DNA of 36,867 nucleotides from assembly GCA_002790095.1 (NCBI GenBank), contig PFUL01000123.1, forward strand, positions 1 through 36,867, in the 5' to 3' direction. The position numbers were made by a program, and so were the translations under genes. Shown piece after piece: positions 6,389 to 14,736 of this stretch. The notes beneath the pieces are model-generated. The model saw nothing but the letters and a program-made list of their open reading frames with translations, was not told the origin of the DNA and did no database searches. Numbering within the stretch: the stretch's first letter is position 1; the number at the start of each line of letters is the position of its first letter. The DNA comes from Elusimicrobia bacterium CG_4_9_14_3_um_filter_62_55. Lineage in GTDB: Bacteria; Elusimicrobiota; Elusimicrobia; UBA1565.

Positions 6389-6418
6389 TAGAATCCCCCG
6401 ACTCGACACCGGGGGATT
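6389..6418 (+). terminator. Inverted repeat with TAGAAT box: terminator and/or leader hairpin
   Basis: AATCCCCC (6392-6399) pairs with GGGGGATT (6411-6418) across an 11-nt loop and is followed by TTCC. It lies 29 bp after the stop at 6363 and 5 bp before the ATG at 6423. A -10-like TAGAAT (6389-6394) overlaps the left arm. It could weakly terminate the upstream gene or sit in the leader of the downstream one; the two readings are not separable here. Confidence 0.45.
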
Positions 6419-6422
6419 TTCC

Positions 6423-7136
6423 ATGAAAACCGAGGACCTTCTCTACACCCACGACAAGACCTCCTGCAAAGGCTGGGTCGCCTACGACGACAAGAAGGCG
6501 AGCAGGCGCCCCGCGGTGCTCGTCGCCCACGCCTGGGCAGGCCGCGACGCCTTCGCCTGCGCCAAGGCCGAAGCGCTCGCCAAGCTGGGCTATGTCGGCT
6601 TTGCGATCGACATGTACGGCGACGCGCGCCTGGGCAAGGACAAGGACGAGAACGCCCAGTTGATGACTCCTTTTCTCACCGACCGCATGATGCTGAAAAG
6701 CCGCATCCAGGCGGCGGTCGACGCGATCAAGAAGCATCCGACGGTCAACGCAGACAAGATCGCCGCGATCGGTTTCTGCTTTGGCGGGCTCTGCGTGCTC
6801 GATCTCGCCCGTTCCGGCTCCGCCGTGAAAGGCGTCGTTTCGTTTCACGGCCTGCTCGGCGCCCCGGAGAATCTTCCGAACGCCGACATCACGGCCCGCG
6901 TTCTGGCGCTGCACGGCTACGACGATCCGATGGCGCCTCCGGAACAGCTCGTTGCCTTCGCCAAGGAAATGACGGAGTCCAAGGCGGATTGGGAAGTGCT
7001 GGCCTACGGCAACACGATGCACGCGTTCACGAACCCCGAGGCGAACGACCCGGGCTTCGGCACCGTCTACCGCGAAGCCGCCGACAAGCGGTCCTGGAAG
7101 GCGATGAAGACCTTTCTGGGCGAAGTGCTGGCGTAG
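6423..7136 (+). CDS. Dienelactone hydrolase family alpha/beta-hydrolase
   Basis: A 237-aa cytosolic alpha/beta-hydrolase of the DLH family. The nucleophile elbow is GFCFGG with Cys119, as in true dienelactone hydrolases (cysteine, not serine). The acid is in LHGYDDPM (Asp167/168) and the base is His200 in GNTMHAFT. VLVAHAWAGRD (33-42) would form the oxyanion region. DLH acts on dienelactones in chlorocatechol breakdown, but most bacterial members act on unknown esters or lactones, and no aromatic-degradation genes are nearby. The substrate is therefore unknown. The gene appears monocistronic, preceded by an inverted repeat and followed by a convergent junction with a long palindrome. Confidence 0.88.
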   Translation: MKTEDLLYTHDKTSCKGWVAYDDKKASRRPAVLVAHAWAGRDAFACAKAEALAKLGYVGFAIDMYGDARLGKDKDENAQLMTPFLTDRMMLKSRIQAAVDAIKKHPTVNADKIAAIGFCFGGLCVLDLARSGSAVKGVVSFHGLLGAPENLPNADITARVLALHGYDDPMAPPEQLVAFAKEMTESKADWEVLAYGNTMHAFTNPEANDPGFGTVYREAADKRSWKAMKTFLGEVLA

Positions 7137-7167
7137 TCGGGTTCCCCTCTGCTTAACCGGGAGCGGC

Positions 7168-7261
7168 GTCAGGCCGTCACTTTTGAATACGCGGTGCCGG
7201 GTTGTTATTTTGCAACTTTCACGAGGGCGTCGAGGCAAAAGTTACAAAGTGACGGCCTGAC
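7168..7261. repeat. Long-armed inverted repeat (REP/MITE-like) between convergent genes
   Basis: GTCAGGCCGTCACTTT (7168-7183) is matched exactly by its reverse complement at 7246-7261, a 16-bp stem enclosing 62 nt. The interior is also partly self-complementary (GTTATTTTGC against GCAAAAGTTAC). The element fills the space between the hydrolase and nadA. It resembles RAYT-associated REP or small non-autonomous elements by structure (inference). It could also act as a bidirectional terminator. Confidence 0.75.
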
Positions 7262-7292
7262 ACTGACTGTTCATGAAGCTCGGCCAGCGGCT

Positions 7293-8363
7293 TTAGCGCT
7301 GAGCGGAATCTTCGGCCAGCTCGAACATCCGTTCGATGGACAGCCGGGCCTGCCGCGCGATCCGCGCCGAAACCTTGATCCGCTGTGAGGGCTTGGGATC
7401 GGCCAGCGCCTGCAGGATGCGGTCGAGATCGATCGCCTTCATGTACGGGCATAGCCGGCACATCGGGACGAAATGCTTGTCGGGCATTTCGGTGCGGGCG
7501 AGATCGCCGAGCCCGCACTCTGTGACGAGCATGTAGTGGGGCGCGGCCGTATCTTTAACGAAGCGAAGCATGTCGCCGGTGCCGCCGACAAAATCCACCG
7601 TATCGACCAGCGCCGGAGAGCACTCGGCGTGCGCGAGAATCCGCACGCCGGGGTACATCTTCCGGTAGAACTTCACCGACCCGGCGTCGAAATTTTCGTG
7701 TACGATGCACTTGCCTTCCCAAACGATCATTTCAGATCCGACTTTCTTTCCCATCTGCTTGGCGAGGTTGCGCCCCATCCACGCGTCGGGAAGGAAAATC
7801 ACGCGGGGATGCTCCGCGTAGACCTTTTCCAGAATCTTTACGGCGTTGGCGCTGGTGACGATGACGTCGCTTTCCGCTTTCACCTCCGCGGTCGTGTTGA
7901 TATAGCTGACCACGGGCAGGCCCGGATGCTTCTTTTTAATCGCGCGAACATCCTGGGCGGTGATTGAATCGGCGAGCGAGCAGCCGGCCTCCTTGGCGGG
8001 AAGCAGGACTTCCTTGTCCGGATTGAGGATCTTCGCCGTCTCGGCCATGAAGCGAACGCCGCAGAAAACGATGACATCCGCATCGACCTGGGTGCAGTCC
8101 TTGGCAAGTTTGTAGGAATCCCCCTTGAGGTCGGCGACGCCGGCGAGGATTTCGGCCCGCTGGTAGACATGCGCCGGAATCACCACGTTGCGCTCCTTCT
8201 TCAGCGCGTTGATCTGCCAAGTCTTCTTCGCGAGAAGTTCCAACTGCTCCTCTCCGTAGCCCAACGATTCGAGGCCTGCGGCGCAGAGGCGGTCTATCTC
8301 GGCGTCAAGCTGCTTCGAATTGGGTTCCGGAAGGGAGAGGGGGCGTTTCTTAACGACGGACAT
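7293..8363 (-). CDS. nadA: Quinolinate synthase A
   Basis: Condenses iminoaspartate with dihydroxyacetone phosphate to quinolinate in de novo NAD synthesis, using a [4Fe-4S] cluster. NadA landmarks are present: VIVFCGVRFMAETAKIL, KEAGCSLADS, SYINTTAEVKAESDVIVTS, HAECSPALVD and the C-terminal CRLCPYMKAID, which supply the cluster cysteines. The open frame has an ATG at 8393, but I prefer ATG 8363 (MSVVKKRPLSLPEP). GGAG lies 7-8 nt before it, and a -10-like TATCCT (8385-8390, minus) falls between the two ATGs. The protein is then 356 aa. The gene sits 68 bp downstream of the suf operon on the same strand and could be read through from it, which would pair an Fe-S enzyme with cluster assembly. 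Confidence 0.93.
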   Translation of the reverse strand: MSVVKKRPLSLPEPNSKQLDAEIDRLCAAGLESLGYGEEQLELLAKKTWQINALKKERNVVIPAHVYQRAEILAGVADLKGDSYKLAKDCTQVDADVIVFCGVRFMAETAKILNPDKEVLLPAKEAGCSLADSITAQDVRAIKKKHPGLPVVSYINTTAEVKAESDVIVTSANAVKILEKVYAEHPRVIFLPDAWMGRNLAKQMGKKVGSEMIVWEGKCIVHENFDAGSVKFYRKMYPGVRILAHAECSPALVDTVDFVGGTGDMLRFVKDTAAPHYMLVTECGLGDLARTEMPDKHFVPMCRLCPYMKAIDLDRILQALADPKPSQRIKVSARIARQARLSIERMFELAEDSAQR

Positions 8364-8431
8364 TCGGGACTCCAGCGCGCCTACAGGATACATGAAAACG
8401 TCGAGGATTTCACGGCCCGCGCGTTCCAGCG

Positions 8432-9286
8432 TTAGGAAAGAAAATTAAAGCGGCTCTCGAGTTGGGCGAACGCGGCTTCGGTGAGACGACTCTTCCCGAG
8501 ATCCTCACGACCGGTGCCGGGTCCGTGAAAATCCGACCCTCCGGTCGCCGCCAAGCCGTAACGCTTCGCGATCGCGAGAAATTTCTCGACCTGCGGCCCC
8601 GTGTGCGAGCCGTAATACGCCTCGATCCCTCCGAGACCCGCCTCCACCCAGCCCTCGAAATCCGCATTCGGTTCGACGGTTCCGGGATGCGCCAGCGACG
8701 ACCACCCCCCGGCCTCGCGGATCGCCTCGACCGCCTCGGCGACCGACGGCCCCATCGATTCGACGAAGGCTTCTCCGCCGGGCGCCAGAAAACGCTCGAA
8801 AGCCTCGGACCGGCTCTTCACCACCTTGCGGTGGCGCAGCGCATCGGCGATATGCGGCCGTCCGATCGAATCTTCGTCCACGGAATCGCCGACGACTTCC
8901 TCGTAGGTCAACACAATGCCCCGCTCGTTGAGCTTTTCAATTATCCGCCGGATTCGAATTCGACGCCGCTTGCGGAACTCGACCAGCTTGCCGGCCAGCA
9001 CCGTCGAAGCGGGGTCGATGCCGTAGCCGAGCACGTGGGTATTTCCCCCCTCGGCCGTGTTGATCTCGATGCCGCAGGCCACGCGCAGGCCCCGTGCGAG
9101 GCCGGCCTCGCGCGCCTCCTCGAAGCCGGAGACGGTATCGTGATCGGTCAGCACCAGAGCGCGCAGGCCCTCCTTCTTCGCGCGGACGATGAGCGCGGCG
9201 GGAGAAAGCGTCCCGTCTGAGCAGGTGGAGTGGCAGTGAAGTTCGACGCGGGCGGACAAGGACCGGTCCTCAGGGAGCCGCTTCAA
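8432..9286 (-). CDS. PHP-domain phosphoesterase (RNase AM / TrpH-like)
   Basis: A 284-aa PHP-family metal phosphoesterase. The N-terminal metal motif is VELHCHSTCSDG (His17, His19, Asp24), followed by LTDHDT (47-50), an internal SLAHPG and the C-terminal GSDFHGPG. These are the metal ligands expected of YciV/TrpH-like enzymes, which hydrolyse 3',5'-nucleoside bisphosphates and trim RNA 5' ends. It is stand-alone, not fused to a polymerase. The start at 9286 overlaps the rrf2 reading frame by 17 bp, making it the distal gene of the suf operon by position. A functional link to Fe-S assembly is not evident from sequence. Confidence 0.85.
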   Translation of the reverse strand: MKRLPEDRSLSARVELHCHSTCSDGTLSPAALIVRAKKEGLRALVLTDHDTVSGFEEAREAGLARGLRVACGIEINTAEGGNTHVLGYGIDPASTVLAGKLVEFRKRRRIRIRRIIEKLNERGIVLTYEEVVGDSVDEDSIGRPHIADALRHRKVVKSRSEAFERFLAPGGEAFVESMGPSVAEAVEAIREAGGWSSLAHPGTVEPNADFEGWVEAGLGGIEAYYGSHTGPQVEKFLAIAKRYGLAATGGSDFHGPGTGREDLGKSRLTEAAFAQLESRFNFLS

Positions 9287-9731
9287 ACAACGCGCTGACC
9301 CGGGAACTCACGCAATCCTCGGTCTCGGTCAACTGCGTGAGCGAAACCTTGGAGAGATAATCGTCGACGAGCAATTCCAGCCGGCGCCAAACCGGCCGGA
9401 TCGAGCAGCCTTCGGTGTGCGCGCATTGGTTCGAACCGTCCGCGTATTTGTCGCAGACGGACTCGAAAACCCCGTCGTCGACGGCGTGCAGAATGTTGCC
9501 GATGGAAATACCCCCAGGCGCGTGAGCGAGACGGTAGCCTCCGAGCGCTCCGCGGCGGCTCAAAACGAGCCCCGCGCGGCGAAGCCGCTGCAGGATTTGA
9601 TCGACGTAGTCGCGAGGGACGTTTTCCGAAACCGACAAGCGCTCCGCGCTGGCGGTCTCCTCGTCGCCCAATTCGGAAAGCCGCACCATGATGCGGGTCG
9701 CGTATTCGACGGAACTGGATATCTTCAGCAT
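9270..9731 (-). CDS. Rrf2-family Fe-S-sensing transcription regulator (IscR/SufR-like)
   Basis: A 153-aa Rrf2 protein. The N-terminal winged helix starts LKISSSVEYATRIMVRL, with the DNA-recognition helix around NVPRDYVDQILQRL and the wing GGYRLA near 64-69. Three cysteines, Cys93, Cys103 and Cys109 (C-X9-C-X5-C), lie where IscR has its [2Fe-2S] ligands; the first spacing is longer than IscR's C-X5-C-X5-C. A further Cys140 is present. A GGAGGAGGG ribosome-binding site precedes ATG 9731. It is encoded near the end of the suf operon, whose promoter carries an IscR-like palindrome at 15531-15555. The likely role is therefore feedback repression of the operon when clusters are plentiful (inference). 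Confidence 0.9.
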   Translation of the reverse strand: MLKISSSVEYATRIMVRLSELGDEETASAERLSVSENVPRDYVDQILQRLRRAGLVLSRRGALGGYRLAHAPGGISIGNILHAVDDGVFESVCDKYADGSNQCAHTEGCSIRPVWRRLELLVDDYLSKVSLTQLTETEDCVSSRVSALFEAAP

Positions 9732-9746
9732 CGCGTCCCTCCTCCT

Positions 9747-10604
9747 CTAGAAAATCCCAAGTTGGTCCTTGGCTTCCTCGCTCGCCATCGTCTTGGGATC
9801 CCACACGGGATCGAAGGAAAGATCCACGTCCACGTCCCGCACGTGGGGGAGCTTCGCCAGCGCCCCGTGCACCGCGGCCAAGAGCATCGGCCCGTAAGGA
9901 CACGCCGGCGAGGTCAGACTCATCGTCAGCTTGACCCGCTTTCCGGAGGCGTCCTTCGACTCGCCGATCTCCGCTCCGTAGATGAGCCCGAGCTCGGAGA
10001 TGCTGACGTGAATCTCGGGATCCTCGACGGGGGCGATGGCCTCGCCGATCTGTTTAAACGTCAATTCCTTCGCCGCGGACGCCTCTGGGGCGGGCGACGC
10101 CTTCGTCCCTGTATCGCACATCGGTTTCTCCTGGTACTCCGAATCTTTGAGACCCTCGCCGCTGGCATCGAGCCCCTGCAAGAGAGTGTTCCACGCGAGG
10201 AGCGCGCATTTAATGCGCAGCGGAAACTTCCGCACGCCTTCGAGGGCACACGCCTCCTCGAGATCCGCGTGCAGGTCGGCGGCGGTCGCCGTCCTTTCGA
10301 GCATGAAGCGCTTAAACGAGCCCGCGACTTCCCGCGCTTGGGCGAAGGTCTTCCCTTCCAGAGCCTCGCACATCATCGACGAAGAGGCTTGACTGATCAC
10401 GCAGCCATGCCCGGAAAATTTGACCTCGTCGATCGTGGCGCCCGAGGCCGTCAGCGTCAGTTCGATCTCGTCGCCGCAGACCGGATTGACCCCATGGGCG
10501 TGCACGTCGTGGGGTTCGAGACGTCCCTTGTAGGTCGCGTCGCGGTAGTAATCCACGAGAACGTCGCGGTAAAGATCTTGAAGTTCCAAATCCCCTTCAG
10601 CCAC
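9747..10604 (-). CDS. SufU-SufT (MIP18/DUF59) fusion, Fe-S cluster assembly protein
   Basis: A 285-aa protein with two domains normally encoded separately. Residues 1-150 are a SufU-type IscU-like sulfur acceptor/scaffold: NPVCGDEI (Cys43, Asp45), SGHGCVISQAS (Cys68) and RIKCALLAW (Cys133) give the canonical zinc/cluster ligands. A linker of about 30 residues, rich in Ala/Pro/Glu, follows. Residues 180-285 are a SufT/MIP18 (DUF59) domain with DPEIHVSISELGLIYG, the conserved Cys235 in TSPACPYGP, and the closing VWDPKTMASEEAK. SufU accepts sulfur from SufS; SufT assists cluster maturation or transfer. The fusion suggests both act at one site. The start overlaps the sufS stop by 8 bp, implying coupled translation. 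No frameshift is needed to join the domains. Confidence 0.93.
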   Translation of the reverse strand: MAEGDLELQDLYRDVLVDYYRDATYKGRLEPHDVHAHGVNPVCGDEIELTLTASGATIDEVKFSGHGCVISQASSSMMCEALEGKTFAQAREVAGSFKRFMLERTATAADLHADLEEACALEGVRKFPLRIKCALLAWNTLLQGLDASGEGLKDSEYQEKPMCDTGTKASPAPEASAAKELTFKQIGEAIAPVEDPEIHVSISELGLIYGAEIGESKDASGKRVKLTMSLTSPACPYGPMLLAAVHGALAKLPHVRDVDVDLSFDPVWDPKTMASEEAKDQLGIF

Positions 10605-11856
10605 GCTGCGTCACCTTGGCCGGCTCCCCGACCTTGAAGAATTTCTTCACCTTCTTGAGTCCCCGAGCCAAGGCCTCGACGTCTTCCAAGGTGTTGTAAA
10701 GATAAAAACTCGCGCGCGCCGTTCCGCCGACGCCGAGTTTGCGCATCAACGGCTGACAACAGTGGTGCCCGACGCGGACCGCGACGCCTTCCATATCGAA
10801 CACCTGTCCGACATCATGGGGATGCAGGTCGGCGATGTTAAACGACACGACGCCGCCCCGAAGCGAAGCGTCCTTCGGTCCGAGAACGACAACCTCGCTT
10901 TCCGCATGAAGGACTTCCAGCGCCTTGGCGACCAACGCGGACTCGTGCGCGTGGATCGCGTCCATGCCCGCGGCTTCGAGGTAATCGATCGCCGCGCCGA
11001 AGGCGGCCGCTCCCGCGAGGTGAGGCGTTCCCGCCTCGAAACGGTGGGGCGGAGACGCGTAGGTCGCTCGATCGTAAAAAACCTCTTGAATCATCCCGCC
11101 GCCGGTGAGAATCGGGTCCATGGATTCGAGCAGACGCGATTTTCCGTAGAGAATGCCCAATCCGGTGGGGCCGAGCATCTTGTGCGGGGAAAAGGCGAGG
11201 AAATCCGCGTCCCAGGCGCGCACGTCCGTCTTCCGGTGAGGAACCCACTGGGCGCCGTCGACCAGCGCGAGAGCGCCCTTCTCGTGCGCCAGGGCGATCA
11301 ACTCCTTGACGGGCAACACCGTGCCCAGGGAGTTTGACATCGCCGTAAACGCGAACATTTTCGTGCACGGACCCATCGCGGCGCGCGCGGCGTCAAGCGT
11401 GACGACGCCGTCGTCGGTCACGGGCACAAAACGCAGTTCAGCCCCGGTTTCCGCGGCGAGCCGCTGCCATGGAACGAGATTGGAATGGTGCTCTAACTCG
11501 GTGAGGAGAATTTCGTCGCCGGTTTCCAGGTGCTTACGGCCCCAGCCCTGGGCGACCAGATTGATCGATTCCGTGGTGTTGCGCGTGAACACGATCGTTT
11601 CAGGGTCCGGAGCTCCAATGAATCTCGCGGTTTTCGCGCGCGACGCCTCAACAAGCGCTTCGGCTTCCTCCGCGAGCGCGTGCACGCCCCGGTGGATGTT
11701 TGCGTTATGGTTTTCGTAGAAAGAGACGATCGCGTCGACGACCTGCTTCGGGCGCTGGCTGGTCGCGGCGCTGTCGAGATACACCAACGGTTTGCCGCGG
11801 ACGCTCCGCCCCAGAATCGGAAAGTCCTCTCGCAACGCCTTCGCGGAGAAACTCAT
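10597..11856 (-). CDS. sufS: Cysteine desulfurase SufS
   Basis: A 419-aa PLP-dependent class V aminotransferase fold that takes sulfur from L-cysteine and passes it to SufU. Visible landmarks are LDSAATSQRP at the N-terminus, ELEHHSNLVPWQ (about 120-132), ALVDGAQ (197-203), the PLP lysine Lys226 in FSPHKMLGPTG, and the active-site cysteine in VGHHCCQPLM. In that last motif Cys366 corresponds to the catalytic position of group II desulfurases. The usual GHHCAQP has become GHHCCQP, so a second cysteine sits beside the catalytic one. The motif is on a short loop, typical of type II enzymes that need an acceptor such as SufU. The start overlaps the Rieske gene stop (ATGA). Confidence 0.95.
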   Translation of the reverse strand: MSFSAKALREDFPILGRSVRGKPLVYLDSAATSQRPKQVVDAIVSFYENHNANIHRGVHALAEEAEALVEASRAKTARFIGAPDPETIVFTRNTTESINLVAQGWGRKHLETGDEILLTELEHHSNLVPWQRLAAETGAELRFVPVTDDGVVTLDAARAAMGPCTKMFAFTAMSNSLGTVLPVKELIALAHEKGALALVDGAQWVPHRKTDVRAWDADFLAFSPHKMLGPTGLGILYGKSRLLESMDPILTGGGMIQEVFYDRATYASPPHRFEAGTPHLAGAAAFGAAIDYLEAAGMDAIHAHESALVAKALEVLHAESEVVVLGPKDASLRGGVVSFNIADLHPHDVGQVFDMEGVAVRVGHHCCQPLMRKLGVGGTARASFYLYNTLEDVEALARGLKKVKKFFKVGEPAKVTQRG

Positions 11857-12167
11857 CGCGGACCCTTAAGAAAAACTTCGTCGCCCTCCACGGTCGCCGT
11901 ATAAGTCCGGACCGGGACGATCGCGGGCATGCGCAGAGCCGCTCCGTTTTTTACATCGAAGCGTGCGCCGTGTCGGGGACATTCCACCTGGTCGCCGTCG
12001 AGCGACCCGTCGCCGAGAGGGCCGTCGTCGTGCGTGCACAGGTCTTCGATCGCGTACAGCGTCCCCGCGACGTCGCAAACCGCGACGCGTTTGCCCTCGT
12101 AAGAAACGATTTTCATCCCGCCGGCGGGAACATCTCCGCGTTTGCAAACGGCCGTTTTGACGCCCAT
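11853..12167 (-). CDS. Rieske-type [2Fe-2S] ferredoxin in the suf operon
   Basis: A 104-aa small Rieske protein. The two ligand loops are CTHDDGPLG (Cys-X-His) and CPRHGARFD (Cys-X2-His), separated by the usual 17 or so residues. There is no signal peptide or membrane anchor, so it is cytosolic, like ferredoxin components of oxygenases. Such genes are commonly found between sufD and sufS in SUF operons, where they may supply electrons or act as a client. The ATG overlaps the sufD stop as TGATG. Confidence 0.9.
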   Translation of the reverse strand: MGVKTAVCKRGDVPAGGMKIVSYEGKRVAVCDVAGTLYAIEDLCTHDDGPLGDGSLDGDQVECPRHGARFDVKNGAALRMPAIVPVRTYTATVEGDEVFLKGPR

Positions 12168-13309
12168 CAGAGCACCGCCTCCGCGGCGACGGCCGCACGG
12201 AGCCGCTCACGCATGTCCTCGTACGGCAGACGTTCGAGCACCGGTTCGAAGAACCCCATCACCAGCATCTCTGCGGCTTCGGCCGGGGAGACGCCGCGCG
12301 CGGCGAGGTAGAACAGTTGATTCGGATCGATCGGTCCGGCGGTCGCTCCGTGCTTGCACGCGACCCGGTCCGGCAGGATTTCGAGCACCGGGGTGCTGTC
12401 GGCCCGGGCATCGTCGGAAAGAAGCAGGTTCTTGTTCTGCTGATAGGCCTCGCAGTCGAGCGCGTCCCGTTCGACGCGGATCAGGCCGGTATAAATCGAT
12501 CGCGCCTTGTCCCGGAGCGCCGCCCGAAAGTGCATGTCGCTGGTCGTGTTCGACGCACGGTGCAGCTGCTGCGTATGGGGGTCGAAGAACTGCTCGCCGG
12601 ATCCGAACAGCACGCCGCGCAGATCGCTGTGCGCGCCGCGTCCGTTCAAAATCACTTCGAGCTCGCTCTTATGGCGCTTCGCCCCCATCAAAATGGAGGT
12701 GTGATCGAGCCGGGCGTCGCGGCCCAGCGTCACGCGCTGATGGGAGAAATGCGCGGCGTCCCGAGGGAGTTCCTGCGTGTAGAAGTAGCGCAGCGACGCC
12801 CCGTCGCGAACCTCGGCCTGAGCGAACGACAACGACGACGACGAGCCGCCGATATGCTCTTCGACGATCACGGCCTCGGCGCCCTCTTCAAGAAGGACGA
12901 ACGCGCGCGGCAGCTGAAAGGGCTTCGACGCGTCGTGGCGGAAGGTGATGCGGATAGGTTCCTCGATCTTCTTCCCTTTCGGAACCCGGACAAACGCGCC
13001 GCCGGTCCAGGCGGCGAGATTCGCGGCTTCAAACTTGGCGAAATCGGGACCCGCGCAGCCCGCCGTCAACGACGCGGACAAAAGCGCCTCATGCGCCCCG
13101 GCCGCGTCTTCAAGAACGGCGAGTTCGGCGCCCGCGCCCCCGCTCAGCTCCGTTACGGGCCCGGAGGCCGCTTCGGCCGTAAACCGGTCGATACCCCAAC
13201 TGTCGAACGGCAGGCGACGCCAGGTTTCGACGGATTTTTCCGGGGCGGAGGTCTGTTCGAACCGCCTGAGCGCGGCTTCGCGCCCCGGCTCCTGAATCAA
13301 GGTCATCAT
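12167..13309 (-). CDS. sufD: Fe-S cluster assembly scaffold subunit SufD
   Basis: A 380-aa SufB/SufD-family protein with the right-handed beta-helix core in the C-terminal two thirds. Landmarks are [30 protein letters not shown], and the conserved tail [20 protein letters not shown] followed by [20 protein letters not shown]. It forms the SufBC2D scaffold with SufB and the SufC ATPase, building [4Fe-4S] clusters. The start ATGATGA overlaps the sufB stop. Assignment as SufD rather than SufB follows from the shorter, more variable N-terminus and from the longer, more conserved SufB upstream. Confidence 0.93.
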   Translation of the reverse strand: MMTLIQEPGREAALRRFEQTSAPEKSVETWRRLPFDSWGIDRFTAEAASGPVTELSGGAGAELAVLEDAAGAHEALLSASLTAGCAGPDFAKFEAANLAAWTGGAFVRVPKGKKIEEPIRITFRHDASKPFQLPRAFVLLEEGAEAVIVEEHIGGSSSSLSFAQAEVRDGASLRYFYTQELPRDAAHFSHQRVTLGRDARLDHTSILMGAKRHKSELEVILNGRGAHSDLRGVLFGSGEQFFDPHTQQLHRASNTTSDMHFRAALRDKARSIYTGLIRVERDALDCEAYQQNKNLLLSDDARADSTPVLEILPDRVACKHGATAGPIDPNQLFYLAARGVSPAEAAEMLVMGFFEPVLERLPYEDMRERLRAAVAAEAVL

Positions 13310-14727
13310 CCGATCGCACCCTCCATCTCGAGCTGAATGAGGCGGTTGAGCTCGACCGCGTATTCGAGCGGAAGCTCCTTGGTGAACGCCTCGAAGAAAC
13401 CGTTGACGATCATCGAGGTCGCCTCGGCCTCCGAAAGGCCGCGGCTCATCAAATAAAAGAGCTGTTCATCGCCGATCTTGGACACGGAGGCCTCATGGCC
13501 GATGTCCGCGCGCTTTCCGTCGATTTCCATCGTCGGGTAGGTGTCCGAACGCGAATGGTCGTCGAGCAGAAGCGCGTCGCAGCGGACGTTCACCTTCACG
13601 TCCGTCGCCTGCGGATAGGTCTTGATCAGTCCGCGGTAGCTCGCGCGTCCGCCGTCCTTGGAAACCGACTTCGAAATAATCGTCCCCGAAGTGTTCGGGG
13701 CGGCGAACACGAGCTTCCCGCCGGTATCCTGATGCTGCCCCTTTCCGGCGAACGCGACCGACAGGATGTCGGCCCGGGCGCCTTCGCCCACCAGATACAC
13801 CGCCGGAAACTTCATCGTGAGCTTCGACCCGATGTTGCCGTCCACCCATTCGACGAAGGCGTTCTCGTGCGCCATCGCCCGCTTAGTGACGAGGTTGTAG
13901 ACGTTGTTCGCCCAGTTCTGAATCGTCGTATAGCGAATGTGCGAACTCTTCATGCCGATCAACTCGACGACGGCGGAGTGAAGCGCGTCCTCGGAAATAC
14001 TCGGCGCCGTGCAGCCTTCGATGTAGTGGACGCTCGACCCCTCGTCGGCGATGATCAGCGTCCGCTCGAACTGTCCGGCCCGGGCCGCGTTGATGCGGAA
14101 GTAGGCCTGCAGCGGCAGGTCCACCTTCGTATTCTTCGGCACGTAAATGAAGGAACCGCCGGACCAGACCGCCGAATTGAGCGCGGCGAATTTATTGTCC
14201 GTCGGCGGAATCACCGTGGCGAAATATTTTTTGACGATATCCGGGTGCTCGCGCAGCGCCGTGTCCATGTCGGTGAAGATCACGCCTTTCTTATCGAGTT
14301 CCTTGCTGACCGCGTGATAGACGGCCTCGCTCTCGTATTGAGCGGTCACGCCCGCCAGAAACTTCTGTTCGGCCTGAGGGATGCCCAGCTTCTCGAAGGT
14401 CTTCTTGATGTTTTCGGGGACGTCTTCCCAGTTCTTCTCCGTTTTTTCCGACGGCTTCATGTAGTAGAAAATCTCAGAGAAATCGATCATGTCGAGCAGG
14501 TCGCAGTTGCCCCAACGCGGCATCGGCTTCGCCTCGAACATCTCGAAGGCCTTCAGACGGAACTCGGTCATCCAGCCCGGCTCTTTCTTCATCCAGGAGA
14601 TTTCCTCGACGATCTTGCGGTCGAGTCCTTTGCGCGCCTTGAAGACGAAATTCTCGGGATCCTTGAAGCCGTACTTCGTCCCGTAGTCCTCTCGCAAGTC
14701 GAACGATTTCTTCTGTTCAGTCGCCAT
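13306..14727 (-). CDS. sufB: Fe-S cluster assembly scaffold subunit SufB
   Basis: A 473-aa SufB with typical length and end-to-end similarity. The N-terminus has [20 protein letters not shown] and [15 protein letters not shown]. The core has [41 protein letters not shown] and [16 protein letters not shown]. The tail has [20 protein letters not shown] and [20 protein letters not shown]. It is the subunit on which the nascent cluster forms with SufC and SufD. A GGAGG ribosome-binding site precedes ATG 14727, 9 bp after the sufC stop. Confidence 0.96.
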   Translation of the reverse strand: MATEQKKSFDLREDYGTKYGFKDPENFVFKARKGLDRKIVEEISWMKKEPGWMTEFRLKAFEMFEAKPMPRWGNCDLLDMIDFSEIFYYMKPSEKTEKNWEDVPENIKKTFEKLGIPQAEQKFLAGVTAQYESEAVYHAVSKELDKKGVIFTDMDTALREHPDIVKKYFATVIPPTDNKFAALNSAVWSGGSFIYVPKNTKVDLPLQAYFRINAARAGQFERTLIIADEGSSVHYIEGCTAPSISEDALHSAVVELIGMKSSHIRYTTIQNWANNVYNLVTKRAMAHENAFVEWVDGNIGSKLTMKFPAVYLVGEGARADILSVAFAGKGQHQDTGGKLVFAAPNTSGTIISKSVSKDGGRASYRGLIKTYPQATDVKVNVRCDALLLDDHSRSDTYPTMEIDGKRADIGHEASVSKIGDEQLFYLMSRGLSEAEATSMIVNGFFEAFTKELPLEYAVELNRLIQLEMEGAIG

Positions 14728-14736
14728 GGAACCTCC

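Noticed and set aside
8432-9286. DNA polymerase III alpha or polymerase X PHP domain
   Set aside because: The protein is only 284 aa, with the compact RNase AM/TrpH motif set and no polymerase sequence attached.
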